This document shows positions 1 to 9,209 of a DNA stretch of 64,000 nucleotides, piece by piece. The notes below the pieces were generated by a model. The model was given only the letters and a program-made list of their open reading frames with translations. It had not been told where the DNA came from and made no database searches. The number at the start of each line of letters is the position of its first letter. Position 1 is the first letter of the stretch. This DNA is from Salinibacterium sp. ZJ70 (GTDB lineage Bacteria; Actinomycetota; Actinomycetes; Actinomycetales; Microbacteriaceae): assembly GCF_011751865.2 (NCBI RefSeq), contig NZ_CP061770.1, forward strand, positions 1,178,001-1,242,000. Reading direction: 5' to 3'. The translations under genes and the position numbers were made by a program.

Positions 1-51
1 ACTCATCGCCCTGTGGCGGGTCAGTGACTCCGGCTCGTCAGGGCGATGAGT
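1..51. repeat. 13-bp perfect inverted repeat at the window edge
   Basis: Positions 1-13 (ACTCATCGCCCTG) and 39-51 are perfect reverse complements around a 25-nt loop. No gene is visible in 1-130. The hairpin could be the terminator of a gene left of the window, or a dispersed palindrome. It has no T-tract, so the role is open. Confidence 0.4.
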
Positions 52-99
52 TGATCTGCATCCAGGGTGCACCGGGGCGCCCGTCTCGTCAACCCCCGG

Positions 100-116
100 T
101 CCCCTTCGGAAGGGGA
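100..116 (-). terminator. Terminator-like hairpin after the MarP-like gene
   Basis: A 7-bp stem with a 3-nt loop (100-106 pairs with 110-116) lies 15 nt past the stop of the minus-strand protease gene. The stem is GC-rich and without a T-run, which is common for actinobacterial terminators. Confidence 0.45.
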
Positions 117-130
117 TGACGGGATGCGGA

Positions 131-1327
131 TCAGCCGGCGACGCAGGCGCCCGAGGAGACGGGGGCGGTGAGGGAGCGGGCGTCGGCCACGATCTGAGCG
201 AGCTGCGCCGAGGAGAGGGCATAGCCGACCCGCTCGGCGGTCGCGGCCCGCGCGAAGATGAGACCTGTGACGTCGCCGTCGAGGGCGACGAGCGGTCCGC
301 CGGAGTTGCCCGGAACGACTTCCGCAGCGAGGGTGAGCACCTCGCGCAGGTGCACGGAGCCGCCGTGGATGTCGGCGACGCGCTCTTGCGAGATGGCGAG
401 CACCTCCGCGGGGACGCTCGTGAATCCGCCGCCGTGCGGGTATCCGTCGACGACGCCGCGGTCGCCCACCTGGGCATCGTCGAGGGGGAGGGGGCGGGCG
501 GTGAGACCGGGTGCGGCGATCACGGCCACATCGGCTCCGGCGTCGAAGAGCACGATCTGCCCGTCGACGACCTGGCCGTCGGGCAGCGTCACGACGGGCC
601 GGGTGACGCCCGCGACGACGTGCGCGTTCGTGACGACGCGCTCGGGGGCGATCACGAATCCGCTCCCGGTCTGGTTCTGTCCGCATGCGAATGCGACGCC
701 CGAGATGCGGGCGACGGATGCTGCAGCCGCGTCGAGCGGATCGGTGGCGGTGTCGATCACGGGCGGCGCGGGTGCGGTCGTCACACCGCCGAGCGCGCGG
801 TCGATCGTGGGGATGCCGGTCTCGAAGATCGCGGCGCGCACGCGGCCCAGCGCTTCATCGACCGGGGCGGGGGTGACGGACTCGATCGCTCGGATGACGG
901 CGGAGCGCGCTACCGCCTGCGAGAGCACGGGCACTCCCATCTGGGCGACGGATCCGGCGACGAGCGTGGTCACGAGGGCCGCGGCCGTGAGGTTGGCGAG
1001 CGCGCCGAAGATCCGCGCCGCCGTGCCGGGGTCGCGCTCGCGGCGGGGGTCATCGGAGCGGCGCTGCAGGCGCGAGGCGACCGTCGCCCCGATGAGGTGT
1101 CCGCCGGCGAGCAGCAGGAGCGAGGCGGCGACCGCCGCCCCGAGGCGCAGGTCGGGTGAGGGGATCGCGGCGGCGATGACAGGAACCGCGAAGTAGGCGG
1201 CGATGCCTCCCGCGGCGATGCCGACGATGACGCTCACGCTGCGCAGGATCCCGTTGCGCCATCCTTCGCCGAGGTAGACCAGCAGCACGAGCGCCAGGAT
1301 GACGTCGAGGATCCGTTCGGCGATCAT
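131..1327 (-). CDS. MarP-like membrane-anchored trypsin-fold serine protease
   Basis: The 398-residue protein starts with four hydrophobic segments (about residues 8-25, 33-54, 64-85 and 105-127) of the CvpA/colicin V type, followed by a trypsin-like protease domain on the outer side of the membrane. The catalytic triad is visible as His236 (TNAHVV), Asp266 (GADVAVI) and Ser342 (GNSGGP). Cys215 and Cys395 sit almost exactly where mycobacterial MarP has its structural and redox-sensitive disulfide. MarP in Mycobacterium tuberculosis protects against acid and oxidative stress by processing cell-wall hydrolases; the same role here is inference. It is transcribed alone, away from rpsO, and starts at ATG 1325-1327. 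Confidence 0.88.
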   Translation of the reverse strand: MIAERILDVILALVLLVYLGEGWRNGILRSVSVIVGIAAGGIAAYFAVPVIAAAIPSPDLRLGAAVAASLLLLAGGHLIGATVASRLQRRSDDPRRERDPGTAARIFGALANLTAAALVTTLVAGSVAQMGVPVLSQAVARSAVIRAIESVTPAPVDEALGRVRAAIFETGIPTIDRALGGVTTAPAPPVIDTATDPLDAAAASVARISGVAFACGQNQTGSGFVIAPERVVTNAHVVAGVTRPVVTLPDGQVVDGQIVLFDAGADVAVIAAPGLTARPLPLDDAQVGDRGVVDGYPHGGGFTSVPAEVLAISQERVADIHGGSVHLREVLTLAAEVVPGNSGGPLVALDGDVTGLIFARAATAERVGYALSSAQLAQIVADARSLTAPVSSGACVAG

Positions 1328-1496
1328 GGAACCAGTCTTTCAAAGTCGGCGGCGGCGATGCGGCCCACTCGCAGGCGGGCAGCGCTTCCGACTGTCTCTG
1401 TTAGAGTGGGCAGGTTGCCGTCTAACGGCCGCGGATCAAGAGCGCCCCTGCATTCGGCAGGAGGCACCGCGCAACGACAGAGAGGGGATCCCCACT

Positions 1497-1766
1497 ATGG
1501 CACTGGATGCAGATGTCAAGAAGGCGATCATCGACGAGTACGCTACCGCCCCCGGAGACACCGGATCCCCCGAGGTCCAGGTCGCGCTTCTCACCAAGCG
1601 CATCAAGGACCTCACGGAGCACCTCAAGGAGCACAAGCACGACCACCACTCGCGTCGTGGCCTGCTGCTCCTCGTGGGCCAGCGTCGTCGCCTCCTGGGT
1701 TACCTCCAGGACGTGGACATCAACCGCTACCGTTCGCTCATCGAGCGCCTCGGGCTGCGTCGCTGA
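1497..1766 (+). CDS. rpsO: 30S ribosomal protein S15
   Basis: This 89-residue protein is the normal length of S15, which binds the central domain of 16S rRNA early in small-subunit assembly and contacts 23S rRNA in an intersubunit bridge. The typical TGSPEVQ stretch (residues 22-28), the [17 protein letters not shown] segment (47-65) and the LIERLGLR C-terminus are all present. ATG 1497 is chosen because it gives the family N-terminus (MALDADVKK) and has AGAGGGG about 7 nt upstream; a longer reading from 1299 is spurious. A TAGAGT hexamer at 1402-1407 could be the -10 box, leaving a leader of about 85 nt. It ends in a strong terminator and, unlike in many bacteria, is separated from pnp by 4.4 kb. 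Confidence 0.97.
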   Translation: MALDADVKKAIIDEYATAPGDTGSPEVQVALLTKRIKDLTEHLKEHKHDHHSRRGLLLLVGQRRRLLGYLQDVDINRYRSLIERLGLRR

Positions 1767-1793
1767 CGTCGATCGACACCGCGATCTTCTTGC

Positions 1794-1823
1794 GAAGGCC
1801 GTCACCTGCGGGTGGCGGCCTTC
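1794..1823 (+). terminator. Terminator of rpsO
   Basis: A 13-bp stem (1794-1806 with 1811-1823, one G-T wobble) closes on a TGCG loop 27 nt after the rpsO stop. Confidence 0.8.
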
Positions 1824-1884
1824 GTCATTCCCGAACATCGCGGAGCGGGTGAGAGCGCGGAAGGCGCGCCACCCGATCGGGGGG

Positions 1885-2070
1885 ATGGAATACGACGCCC
1901 GACAGGCGCATGCTCGGCACATGGACGAATGCCGGCACGGGCTCATCGCGGCAGTCTGCGCGCTCTGCTGCCGTGCCGCGGATGCTGCGGAGGCCGCGGA
2001 GAACCTGGGGGAGCGGACCTCGGACGCCGTGCGCGCCCCGCTCGCGCTCGCGGGAGCGCCCCGCCCCTAG
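1885..2070 (+). CDS. Possible small Cys-rich protein, 61 aa
   Basis: A small open frame starts at ATG 1885 behind a run of G (1881-1884) and ends 9 nt before the next gene. The N-terminal half carries a DECRHGL...CALCC pattern, that is C-x-H-G followed by C-x-x-C, the spacing of small zinc-binding ribbons; the C-terminal half is Ala-rich and shows no fold. I do not recognise a family. It could be a non-coding stretch in GC-rich DNA, and the Cys/His pattern is the only argument for coding. Confidence 0.27.
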   Translation: MEYDARQAHARHMDECRHGLIAAVCALCCRAADAAEAAENLGERTSDAVRAPLALAGAPRP

Positions 2071-2073
2071 GAT
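2068..2073 (+). promoter_or_regulatory. -10 box TAGGAT, leaderless start of the 2080 gene
   Basis: TAGGAT ends 6 nt before ATG 2080, the spacing expected when transcription starts on the start codon. There is no Shine-Dalgarno sequence in the gap. Confidence 0.5.
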
Positions 2074-2079
2074 CGGCCC

Positions 2080-2511
2080 ATGGGTCTTTTCGGGAGCAAG
2101 CGCGGCGTCGACACCTCTCTTCCGCGGGAGGATCGCGGCTTCGGGAGCTTCGACGACTACGTCTACAACCTCGAGCCGCGCAGCAAGCGCACCACGATGG
2201 TGCTCGCTGGCTCCGACCCGCACCAGGATGAGATCGCGAAGATCCTCGAGTCCGGCGCGGAGACGATCGAGACGGCCATCTCGCCGCGCACGCTCGACCA
2301 GGAGCGCGTCGACGCCCCCATCGAGGTGAGGCTCTTCACCGGGCGCCGCGTGAGCGGGGTGGTGGGCACCATCCCGCGCGGCCTCGAGTCGGTGATCGAT
2401 GAGAACCTGCGTCGCCTGGACACGCGGGGCCTCAAGCAGCGCATCCCGGTGCGCATCGACAAGAAGCGCGAGGGCTACAGGGTCGTCCTTCTCATGGGCG
2501 CACTGAAGTAG
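2080..2511 (+). CDS. Conserved hypothetical protein, 143 aa
   Basis: A soluble, charged 143-residue protein with no signal peptide or membrane segment. It begins MGLFGSKRG and has a basic C-terminal half (LDTRGLKQRIPVRIDKKREGY, read in two parts at about residues 114-134) that ends in a hydrophobic strand, RVVLLMGALK. The pattern of alternating short beta strands suggests a small alpha/beta domain. I do not recognise the family. It stands alone between rpsO and a convergent thioredoxin gene and appears to be leaderless. Confidence 0.75.
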   Translation: MGLFGSKRGVDTSLPREDRGFGSFDDYVYNLEPRSKRTTMVLAGSDPHQDEIAKILESGAETIETAISPRTLDQERVDAPIEVRLFTGRRVSGVVGTIPRGLESVIDENLRRLDTRGLKQRIPVRIDKKREGYRVVLLMGALK

Positions 2512-2539
2512 CCTTCGCGCCTGACGCTGCGAAGGCTAC
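2508..2539. terminator. Bidirectional terminator between the 2080 gene and trxA
   Basis: A perfect 11-bp stem (2508-2518 with 2529-2539) with a 10-nt loop lies between two convergent stop codons and overlaps the TAG stop of the plus-strand gene. Confidence 0.8.
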
Positions 2540-2550
2540 GCGGCCGTGCG

Positions 2551-2928
2551 TCAGCTCTGCGAGGTCGCAGCTTCGGCGGCGTCGATCTGTGCGCGGACCT
2601 CGTCCATGTCGAGCGCGCGGATCTGGGTGATGAGGTCTTCGAGCACGGGGCCGGGGAGGGCGCCGGGCTGCGAGAAGACGCCGATGCCGTCGCGGAACGC
2701 CATGAGTGTGGGAATCGAGCGGATGTTCATCGCGGCCGAGAGTCCCTGCTCGGCGTCGGTGTCGATCTTCGCGAAGGTGATGTCGGGGTGCGCTTCGCTC
2801 GCCTTCTCGAAGATGGGGCCGAATGCACGGCACGGACCGCACCATTCCGCCCAGAAGTCGACGAGCACGATGCCACCCTCCAGGATGGTGCTCTCGAAGG
2901 TGTCTGCCGTGAGGTCGATAGTCGCCAT
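2551..2928 (-). CDS. trxA: Thioredoxin
   Basis: A 125-residue thioredoxin that reduces protein disulfides in the cytoplasm. The redox motif WCGPC is at residues 29-33 inside the usual beta strand VLVDFWAEWCGPC, and the cis-proline is Pro73 in SIPTLMAF. The protein is about 15 residues longer than Escherichia coli Trx1, the extension being a charged helix at the C-terminus (DMDEVRAQIDAAEAA). There is no signal peptide. The gene is monocistronic, with a -10 box 6 nt before its ATG. No thioredoxin reductase gene is in the window. Confidence 0.93.
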   Translation of the reverse strand: MATIDLTADTFESTILEGGIVLVDFWAEWCGPCRAFGPIFEKASEAHPDITFAKIDTDAEQGLSAAMNIRSIPTLMAFRDGIGVFSQPGALPGPVLEDLITQIRALDMDEVRAQIDAAEAATSQS

Positions 2929-2934
2929 GACTTC

Positions 2935-2940
2935 AGGCTA
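2935..2940 (-). promoter_or_regulatory. -10 box TAGCCT of trxA (leaderless)
   Basis: On the minus strand TAGCCT ends 6 nt before ATG 2926-2928, so the trxA mRNA probably starts at the start codon. Confidence 0.5.
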
Positions 2941-3009
2941 GGGGAGTGCCGGATTTCCCGCATGTGGGCGGGAATACTCTCGGGTGCTCCCCGGTTTCAT
3001 CCGATATCA

Positions 3010-3021
3010 ATGCATATGCAT
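3010..3021. promoter_or_regulatory. AT-rich palindrome before the flavin monooxygenase pair
   Basis: ATGCATATGCAT is a perfect 12-bp palindrome in an AT-rich patch (3003-3027) of otherwise very GC-rich DNA, 29 nt upstream of ATG 3050. It is a plausible operator and may overlap the -10 region; the regulator is unknown. Confidence 0.4.
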
Positions 3022-3049
3022 AGAACGTACGAGGGATAGGACCCGAGCC

Positions 3050-4267
3050 ATGAGCCAGATGCAGTTCGGCATCTTCAGCGTCAGCGACATCACGCGCGAC
3101 CCCACGACCGGTCACACGCCGAGCGAGGCCGAGCGCATCCGCGACATCGTCGAGATCGCCAAGCAGGTCGAGGCCGTCGGGCTCGACGTCTTCGCGCTCG
3201 GTGAGCACCACAACCCGCCGTTCTTCTCGTCGTCGCCCACCACGACGCTCGCCTACATCGGCGCGCAGACCGAGACGCTCATCCTGTCGACCGCGACGAC
3301 CCTCATCACGACCAACGACCCGGTGAAGATCGCCGAGGACTACGCGATGCTGCAGCACCTCACGGGCGGCCGCGTCGACCTCGTGATGGGGCGCGGCAAC
3401 ACCGGGCCCGTCTACCCGTGGTTCGGGCAGGACATCCGCCAGGGACTCCCGCTCGCGATCGAGAACTACGCCCTGCTGCGCAAGCTCTGGGATGAGGACG
3501 TCGTCGACTGGGAGGGCAAGTTCCGCACGCCCCTGCAGGGCTTCACCTCGACCCCGCGCCCGCTCGGCGGCGTCGCGCCGTTCGTGTGGCACGGATCCAT
3601 CCGCACACCCGAGATCGCCGAGCAGGCTGCGTACTACGGCGACGGCTTCTTCGCGAACAACATCTTCTGGCCCAAGGAGCACTACCAGAAGCTCATCGCT
3701 CTGTACCGTCAGCGCTACGCCCACTACGGTCACGGCACGCCCGAGCAGGCGATCGTCGGGCTCGGCGGCCAGGCGTTCATGGCGAAGAACTCGCAGGATG
3801 CGGTGACGCAGTTCCGTCCGTACTTCGACAACGCGCCCGTCTACGGCCACGGCCCGTCGCTCGAGTCCTTCAGCGAGATGACGCCGCTCACGGTCGGCTC
3901 GCCGCAGCAGGTCATCGACCGCTACGCCGCGATGCGCGACCACTACGGCGACTACCAGCGCCAGCTGTTCCTCATGGACCACGCGGGGCTGCCGCTGAAG
4001 ACCGTGCTCGAGCAGATCGAGCTCCTCGGCACCGAGGTCGTTCCGGTGCTCCGCCGCGAGCTGGCCGAGAACCGCCCCGCCGAGGTGCCGGATGCGCCCA
4101 CACACGCCGCCCGTGTCGCGGCGAAGTTCGGCAACGAACCGGCTCGCGAGGCACGCCCGAGTGCCGGCGCTGGCAACAACCTCACCGTCGGAGGTCCGTA
4201 CCTCGACACCCCGGCTCCCGTCGTCGCGGGTGCCGCGTTCGGCCTCGGCGCTCGGAAGGGGAACTGA
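3050..4267 (+). CDS. LLM-class flavin-dependent monooxygenase, CE1758 type
   Basis: A 405-residue luciferase-like monooxygenase, predicted to oxidise an unknown substrate with reduced flavin and O2 in the cytoplasm. The TIM-barrel features of the family are present: FALGEHH near residues 65-71, TTLAYIG, and GGRVDLVMGRGNTGP (about residues 106-120). It is directly followed, after 1 nt, by an FMN reductase. This two-gene layout is the CE1758/CE1759 pair known from Corynebacterium and many actinobacteria, where the reductase supplies reduced FMN. ATG 3050 is preferred over an upstream TTG because AGGA lies 8 nt before it. The C-terminal 60 residues are low-complexity and Ala/Pro-rich. Confidence 0.9.
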   Translation: MSQMQFGIFSVSDITRDPTTGHTPSEAERIRDIVEIAKQVEAVGLDVFALGEHHNPPFFSSSPTTTLAYIGAQTETLILSTATTLITTNDPVKIAEDYAMLQHLTGGRVDLVMGRGNTGPVYPWFGQDIRQGLPLAIENYALLRKLWDEDVVDWEGKFRTPLQGFTSTPRPLGGVAPFVWHGSIRTPEIAEQAAYYGDGFFANNIFWPKEHYQKLIALYRQRYAHYGHGTPEQAIVGLGGQAFMAKNSQDAVTQFRPYFDNAPVYGHGPSLESFSEMTPLTVGSPQQVIDRYAAMRDHYGDYQRQLFLMDHAGLPLKTVLEQIELLGTEVVPVLRRELAENRPAEVPDAPTHAARVAAKFGNEPAREARPSAGAGNNLTVGGPYLDTPAPVVAGAAFGLGARKGN

Positions 4268-4268
4268 C

Positions 4269-4910
4269 ATGACACGCCGCATCGCCGTCATCTCGGCGGG
4301 GCTCTCGAACCCCTCGTCCACCCGGATGCTCGCCGACCGGCTCGCATCGGTGACCGTCTCCGAGCTCGCCGCGCGCGGTGTCGAGGCGACCGTCGACATC
4401 ATCGAGCTGCGTGACCTCGCGCACGACATCACCGACAACCTGCTGACGGGCTTCGCCCCGCCCGCTCTCGAATCGGCGATCACGCGCGTCACGAGCGCCG
4501 ACGGACTCATCGCCGTCACGCCGATCTTCTCGACGAGCTACTCGGGCCTGTTCAAGTCGTTCTTCGATGTGGTCGACCCGGACGCGCTCACGGGCGTGCC
4601 GGTGCTCATCGGCGCGAACGCCGGAACCGCGCGCCATTCGCTCGCGATCGACTACGCGATCCGTCCGCTCTTCACCTACCTGCACGCCGAGCCGGTGCCG
4701 ACGGGCGTGTTCGCCGCGTCGAGCGACTGGGGATCAGCTTCGGATGACGTGAAGCCGCTCGCCTCGCGCATCGAGCGCGGCGCGCGCGAGCTCGCCGAGG
4801 CGATGGCGAACCGCGACGCGCGCCAGATCGTCGACCCGTTCAGCCCGGAGGCGTTCCTCGGTGAGGGCAAGTCGTTCGGCCACCTGCTCGGCGGTCTCGC
4901 GGGGGAGTAG
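4269..4910 (+). CDS. LLM-partnered FMN reductase, CE1759 type
   Basis: A 213-residue NAD(P)H-dependent FMN reductase of the flavodoxin-like fold. It starts RRIAVISAGLSNPSSTR, the phosphate-binding loop for FMN, and has the TPIFSTSYSGLFKSFFD segment typical of the NADPH-dependent FMN reductase family at about residues 83-99. It begins 1 nt after the monooxygenase stop, so the two are co-transcribed and probably translationally coupled. Its likely job is to hand reduced flavin to the upstream enzyme. A strong terminator follows. Confidence 0.9.
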   Translation: MTRRIAVISAGLSNPSSTRMLADRLASVTVSELAARGVEATVDIIELRDLAHDITDNLLTGFAPPALESAITRVTSADGLIAVTPIFSTSYSGLFKSFFDVVDPDALTGVPVLIGANAGTARHSLAIDYAIRPLFTYLHAEPVPTGVFAASSDWGSASDDVKPLASRIERGARELAEAMANRDARQIVDPFSPEAFLGEGKSFGHLLGGLAGE

Positions 4911-4925
4911 CCCGGCGGCGACGGA

Positions 4926-4957
4926 AAGGGCGAGGGCTGATCACAGCCCTCGCCCTT
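4926..4957 (+). terminator. Terminator of the flavin pair
   Basis: A perfect 14-bp stem (4926-4939 with 4944-4957) with an ATCA loop, 15 nt past the stop codon and followed by TCGTCT. Confidence 0.85.
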
Positions 4958-5002
4958 CGTCTGCGGCGACCGTTCGGGTCGCCGCGTGAGGCATGGTTCG
5001 GC

Positions 5003-5188
5003 TCAGCCGCCGGACTTGCGGCGGAACTCGCGCTTGCCGCCCGCACGCGTGTGCGCTTCGTGCACCGCGCCTTCGCCTTCGAGGTGGCCGGGGCGATCGT
5101 GCGACTGTTGCTTCTTGCGCTCGAGTGCCTCACGGAACTTGCGCTTCACATCCTCGGATGCGGCGTTGGTCTTCTCGTTGTCACTCAT
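5003..5188 (-). CDS. DUF5302-like small protein
   Basis: A 61-residue, very hydrophilic protein. The N-terminal part (SEDVKRKFREALERKKQQ, residues 11-28) is a predicted basic helix, followed by a His/Gly-rich linker and a basic tail ending KREFRRKSGG. The pattern matches the DUF5302 family of small actinobacterial proteins with unknown function. ATG 5186-5188 has a TATGCT box 6 nt upstream and no Shine-Dalgarno, so it is probably leaderless. Confidence 0.75.
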   Translation of the reverse strand: MSDNEKTNAASEDVKRKFREALERKKQQSHDRPGHLEGEGAVHEAHTRAGGKREFRRKSGG

Positions 5189-5194
5189 AGGGCC

Positions 5195-5200
5195 AGCATA
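5195..5200 (-). promoter_or_regulatory. -10 box TATGCT of the DUF5302 gene (leaderless)
   Basis: TATGCT on the minus strand ends 6 nt before ATG 5188. Confidence 0.45.
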
Positions 5201-5251
5201 GGACGGCGCCCGGTTCCTCGCGAGGGCCGGCGCCTCGTGCCACGATGAGGT

Positions 5252-5866
5252 GTGCTCACCACCCGACGCGTCGCCGCCGCATGGAGTGCGTCTGCAGTGG
5301 CGGCGGCCTGCGCGATCGCGGGCGCGGCAGCTCTGCCGGGGGGTGGGAGACCAGATGCTCCGGAGGGCGCCGAGGTTCCCGTGTGGCTCGTTGACGTCGT
5401 GATCCAACGCTGCACCTTCCCCGACCACAGCCGCGACGGGATGACCTCGCTCGGGTGGACGCACGATGAGGGGGAGGCTCCGCGCGTGACCGATGCGGAG
5501 TGGTACTCCGACGCGGGTCAGCACTCGCTCGCCGACACGGGGGAGGCACAGCGCGTCGACGCCTGCCTGCAGTCGTTCTCGTGGCCTGCGCCGCCCTACG
5601 AGTCGTGGCGGAGCCTCACCGAGCACGAGCGCACGGTCGCCAACAGATGGGTCGAGAGCTACGCCCGGCCGTGCGCAGGCGCGAACGGTCTGGACCACCC
5701 CGAGGTGATCTTCCACTACAGCGATGACGCCGGACTGTCGATGCTGCGGGCCCTCGGATCCCGTTACGAGACCAGCGAGCTGCCGGTCGAGCGACTCGTC
5801 GCCATCGGTCAGGCCTGCCCGATCCTCCCGCCGTCGGTCCCGCAGGTGGCCCCGGGATGGTGGTGA
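5252..5866 (+). CDS. Hypothetical exported protein, 204 aa
   Basis: The start is GTG 5252. The N-terminus has an arginine pair followed by a long Ala/Val-rich hydrophobic segment (about residues 7-28), then LPGGG, so a Sec signal peptide or a single anchor is likely. The mature part has four cysteines (about residues 54, 104, 140 and 189) that could form disulfides outside the cell, and a Trp/Tyr-rich middle. The first Cys (VAAAC) is a poor lipobox, so I do not call it a lipoprotein. No family recognised. It is monocistronic, upstream of the pnp promoter. Confidence 0.65.
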   Translation: MLTTRRVAAAWSASAVAAACAIAGAAALPGGGRPDAPEGAEVPVWLVDVVIQRCTFPDHSRDGMTSLGWTHDEGEAPRVTDAEWYSDAGQHSLADTGEAQRVDACLQSFSWPAPPYESWRSLTEHERTVANRWVESYARPCAGANGLDHPEVIFHYSDDAGLSMLRALGSRYETSELPVERLVAIGQACPILPPSVPQVAPGWW

Positions 5867-5927
5867 TGCTGCGCCGTGCGACAGGCCCGCGACGCCCGCA
5901 TTACTGGTTCTCGATGGCCCTGACTGG

Positions 5928-5933
5928 TAGCCT
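5928..5933 (+). promoter_or_regulatory. -10 box TAGCCT of pnp
   Basis: TAGCCT, the hexamer most often found before genes in this window, lies 254 nt upstream of the pnp start. A transcript from about 5940 would include the structured leader. Confidence 0.4.
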
Positions 5934-5939
5934 GGGTGC

Positions 5940-6187
5940 GGCTGCCATCCGGCGGCCACCCCGACGCGCGCCAGCGCCGAGGGGGTGAACCGGAGCAGGC
6001 CGGCACGAAGCTGGTCACCGGTGGTGGTTCTCTGAACACCCCAGTTTCCTGTGGGGGAGCGTCAGAGCCCTTCTACTGTTGACCAGATCCAGGCGAGCGG
6101 CGCGCACATCTATGCGCGTCACGTCCTTCCTGTCCGCTCCTGCTCCGATGCAGAGCCGCGCGTATCGCGGCAGCAAGGAGAGACCTC
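5940..6187 (+). ncRNA. Structured 5' leader of pnp, candidate Actino-pnp RNA
   Basis: The 321-nt gap before pnp holds no gene but is rich in structure. A two-part hairpin is clear: CTCTGA 6030-6035 pairs with TCAGAG 6062-6067, and inside it CCCCA 6039-6043 pairs with TGGGG 6052-6056. The stretch 5930-6025 has further GC-rich stems. Actinobacteria are known to carry a conserved cis-regulatory RNA, the Actino-pnp motif, before pnp, and PNPase commonly regulates its own mRNA together with RNase III. Assignment to that motif is by position; a covariance-model search was not possible. Confidence 0.5.
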
Positions 6188-8467
<2,280 letters not shown>

Positions 8468-8480
8468 TCCTCTCATCGAC

Positions 8481-8516
8481 CGGATGCCCGTCCCGCTTGC
8501 GCGGGGCGGGCATCCG
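8481..8516 (+). terminator. Terminator of pnp
   Basis: A 16-bp stem (8481-8496 with 8501-8516, one wobble) with a TTGC loop, 13 nt after the pnp stop. Confidence 0.85.
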
Positions 8517-8527
8517 TCGTCTCCGCA

Positions 8528-9052
8528 CTATTCGGTGATGCTCAGTCCGACGGTGAAGCCGCGCGCCACCTCGTGGGCGCGCAGCATGCCGCCGAGCACC
8601 GCGGGCGTCGCGCCGACCGGCAGCTCGAGGTGCTCGATGTCGAGCGCGCTGACGACGAAGAAGTAGCGGTGCTCGCCGTGGCCCGCCGGGGGAGCGGCGC
8701 CGGCATACGCTTCAGCGCCCTGCTCGTTCGCCACCGTGATGGCACCCGGGGGCAGCAGACCCGAGCCGGGAGTGCCTGCGTCGCGGGCGAGGTGGTCGAC
8801 TCCCGCGGGGATGTCGTACACGGCCCAGTGCCACCATCCGCTGAGGGTCGGCGCGTCGGGGTCGTACACGCGCACCACGAAGCTGCGCGCTGTGTCGGGT
8901 GCGTCCGTCCAACGCAGCTCGGGGGAGCGGTCCTCGCCACCCGCATAGCGTGCGCGTGCCCACTGCGGCAGGCGCGCGCCGTCCGCGAAATCAGGGCTGC
9001 GCACCGCGAGCGGGGCCACCTCGTCGAGCCGCCAGAACGGGTCGTTGGTCAT
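8528..9052 (-). CDS. YbhB/YbcL-type PEBP family protein
   Basis: A 174-residue phosphatidylethanolamine-binding (Raf-kinase-inhibitor-like) protein. Family motifs are visible: SPELRW near residue 43, VRVYDPDAP (60-68), WWHWAVYDIP (73-82), GEHRYFF (about 126-132) with the ligand-pocket residues D/H, and a C-terminal VARGFTVG. Bacterial members are cytoplasmic or periplasmic proteins without a firm function; there is no signal peptide here. ATG 9050-9052 is chosen over an earlier in-frame start because AGGAGGA lies just before it. Confidence 0.88.
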   Translation of the reverse strand: MTNDPFWRLDEVAPLAVRSPDFADGARLPQWARARYAGGEDRSPELRWTDAPDTARSFVVRVYDPDAPTLSGWWHWAVYDIPAGVDHLARDAGTPGSGLLPPGAITVANEQGAEAYAGAAPPAGHGEHRYFFVVSALDIEHLELPVGATPAVLGGMLRAHEVARGFTVGLSITE

Positions 9053-9180
9053 CGTGTCCTCCTCGGTCGCACGCCTCCACCGTGGCACGTGAGGCGCGCC
9101 GACGTCGAGTGCACATCACGAAAAGGTTGCAATCGGCAGAACGTCCGGTGCACCTCTGCGGCGGAAGCGGATCGTCGGGT

Positions 9181-9186
9181 TAGCCT
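9181..9186 (+). promoter_or_regulatory. -10 box TAGCCT of the aldo/keto reductase gene
   Basis: TAGCCT lies 23 nt before ATG 9210; the short leader contains GGGAGGA at 9198-9204, so this mRNA has a Shine-Dalgarno start. Confidence 0.45.
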
Positions 9187-9209
9187 CGCACCCAGGTGGG
9201 AGGACGCTC

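Noticed and set aside
2933..4519. 528-codon minus-strand frame over the flavin pair
   Set aside because: It is the shadow of two well-supported genes and has no recognisable motif.
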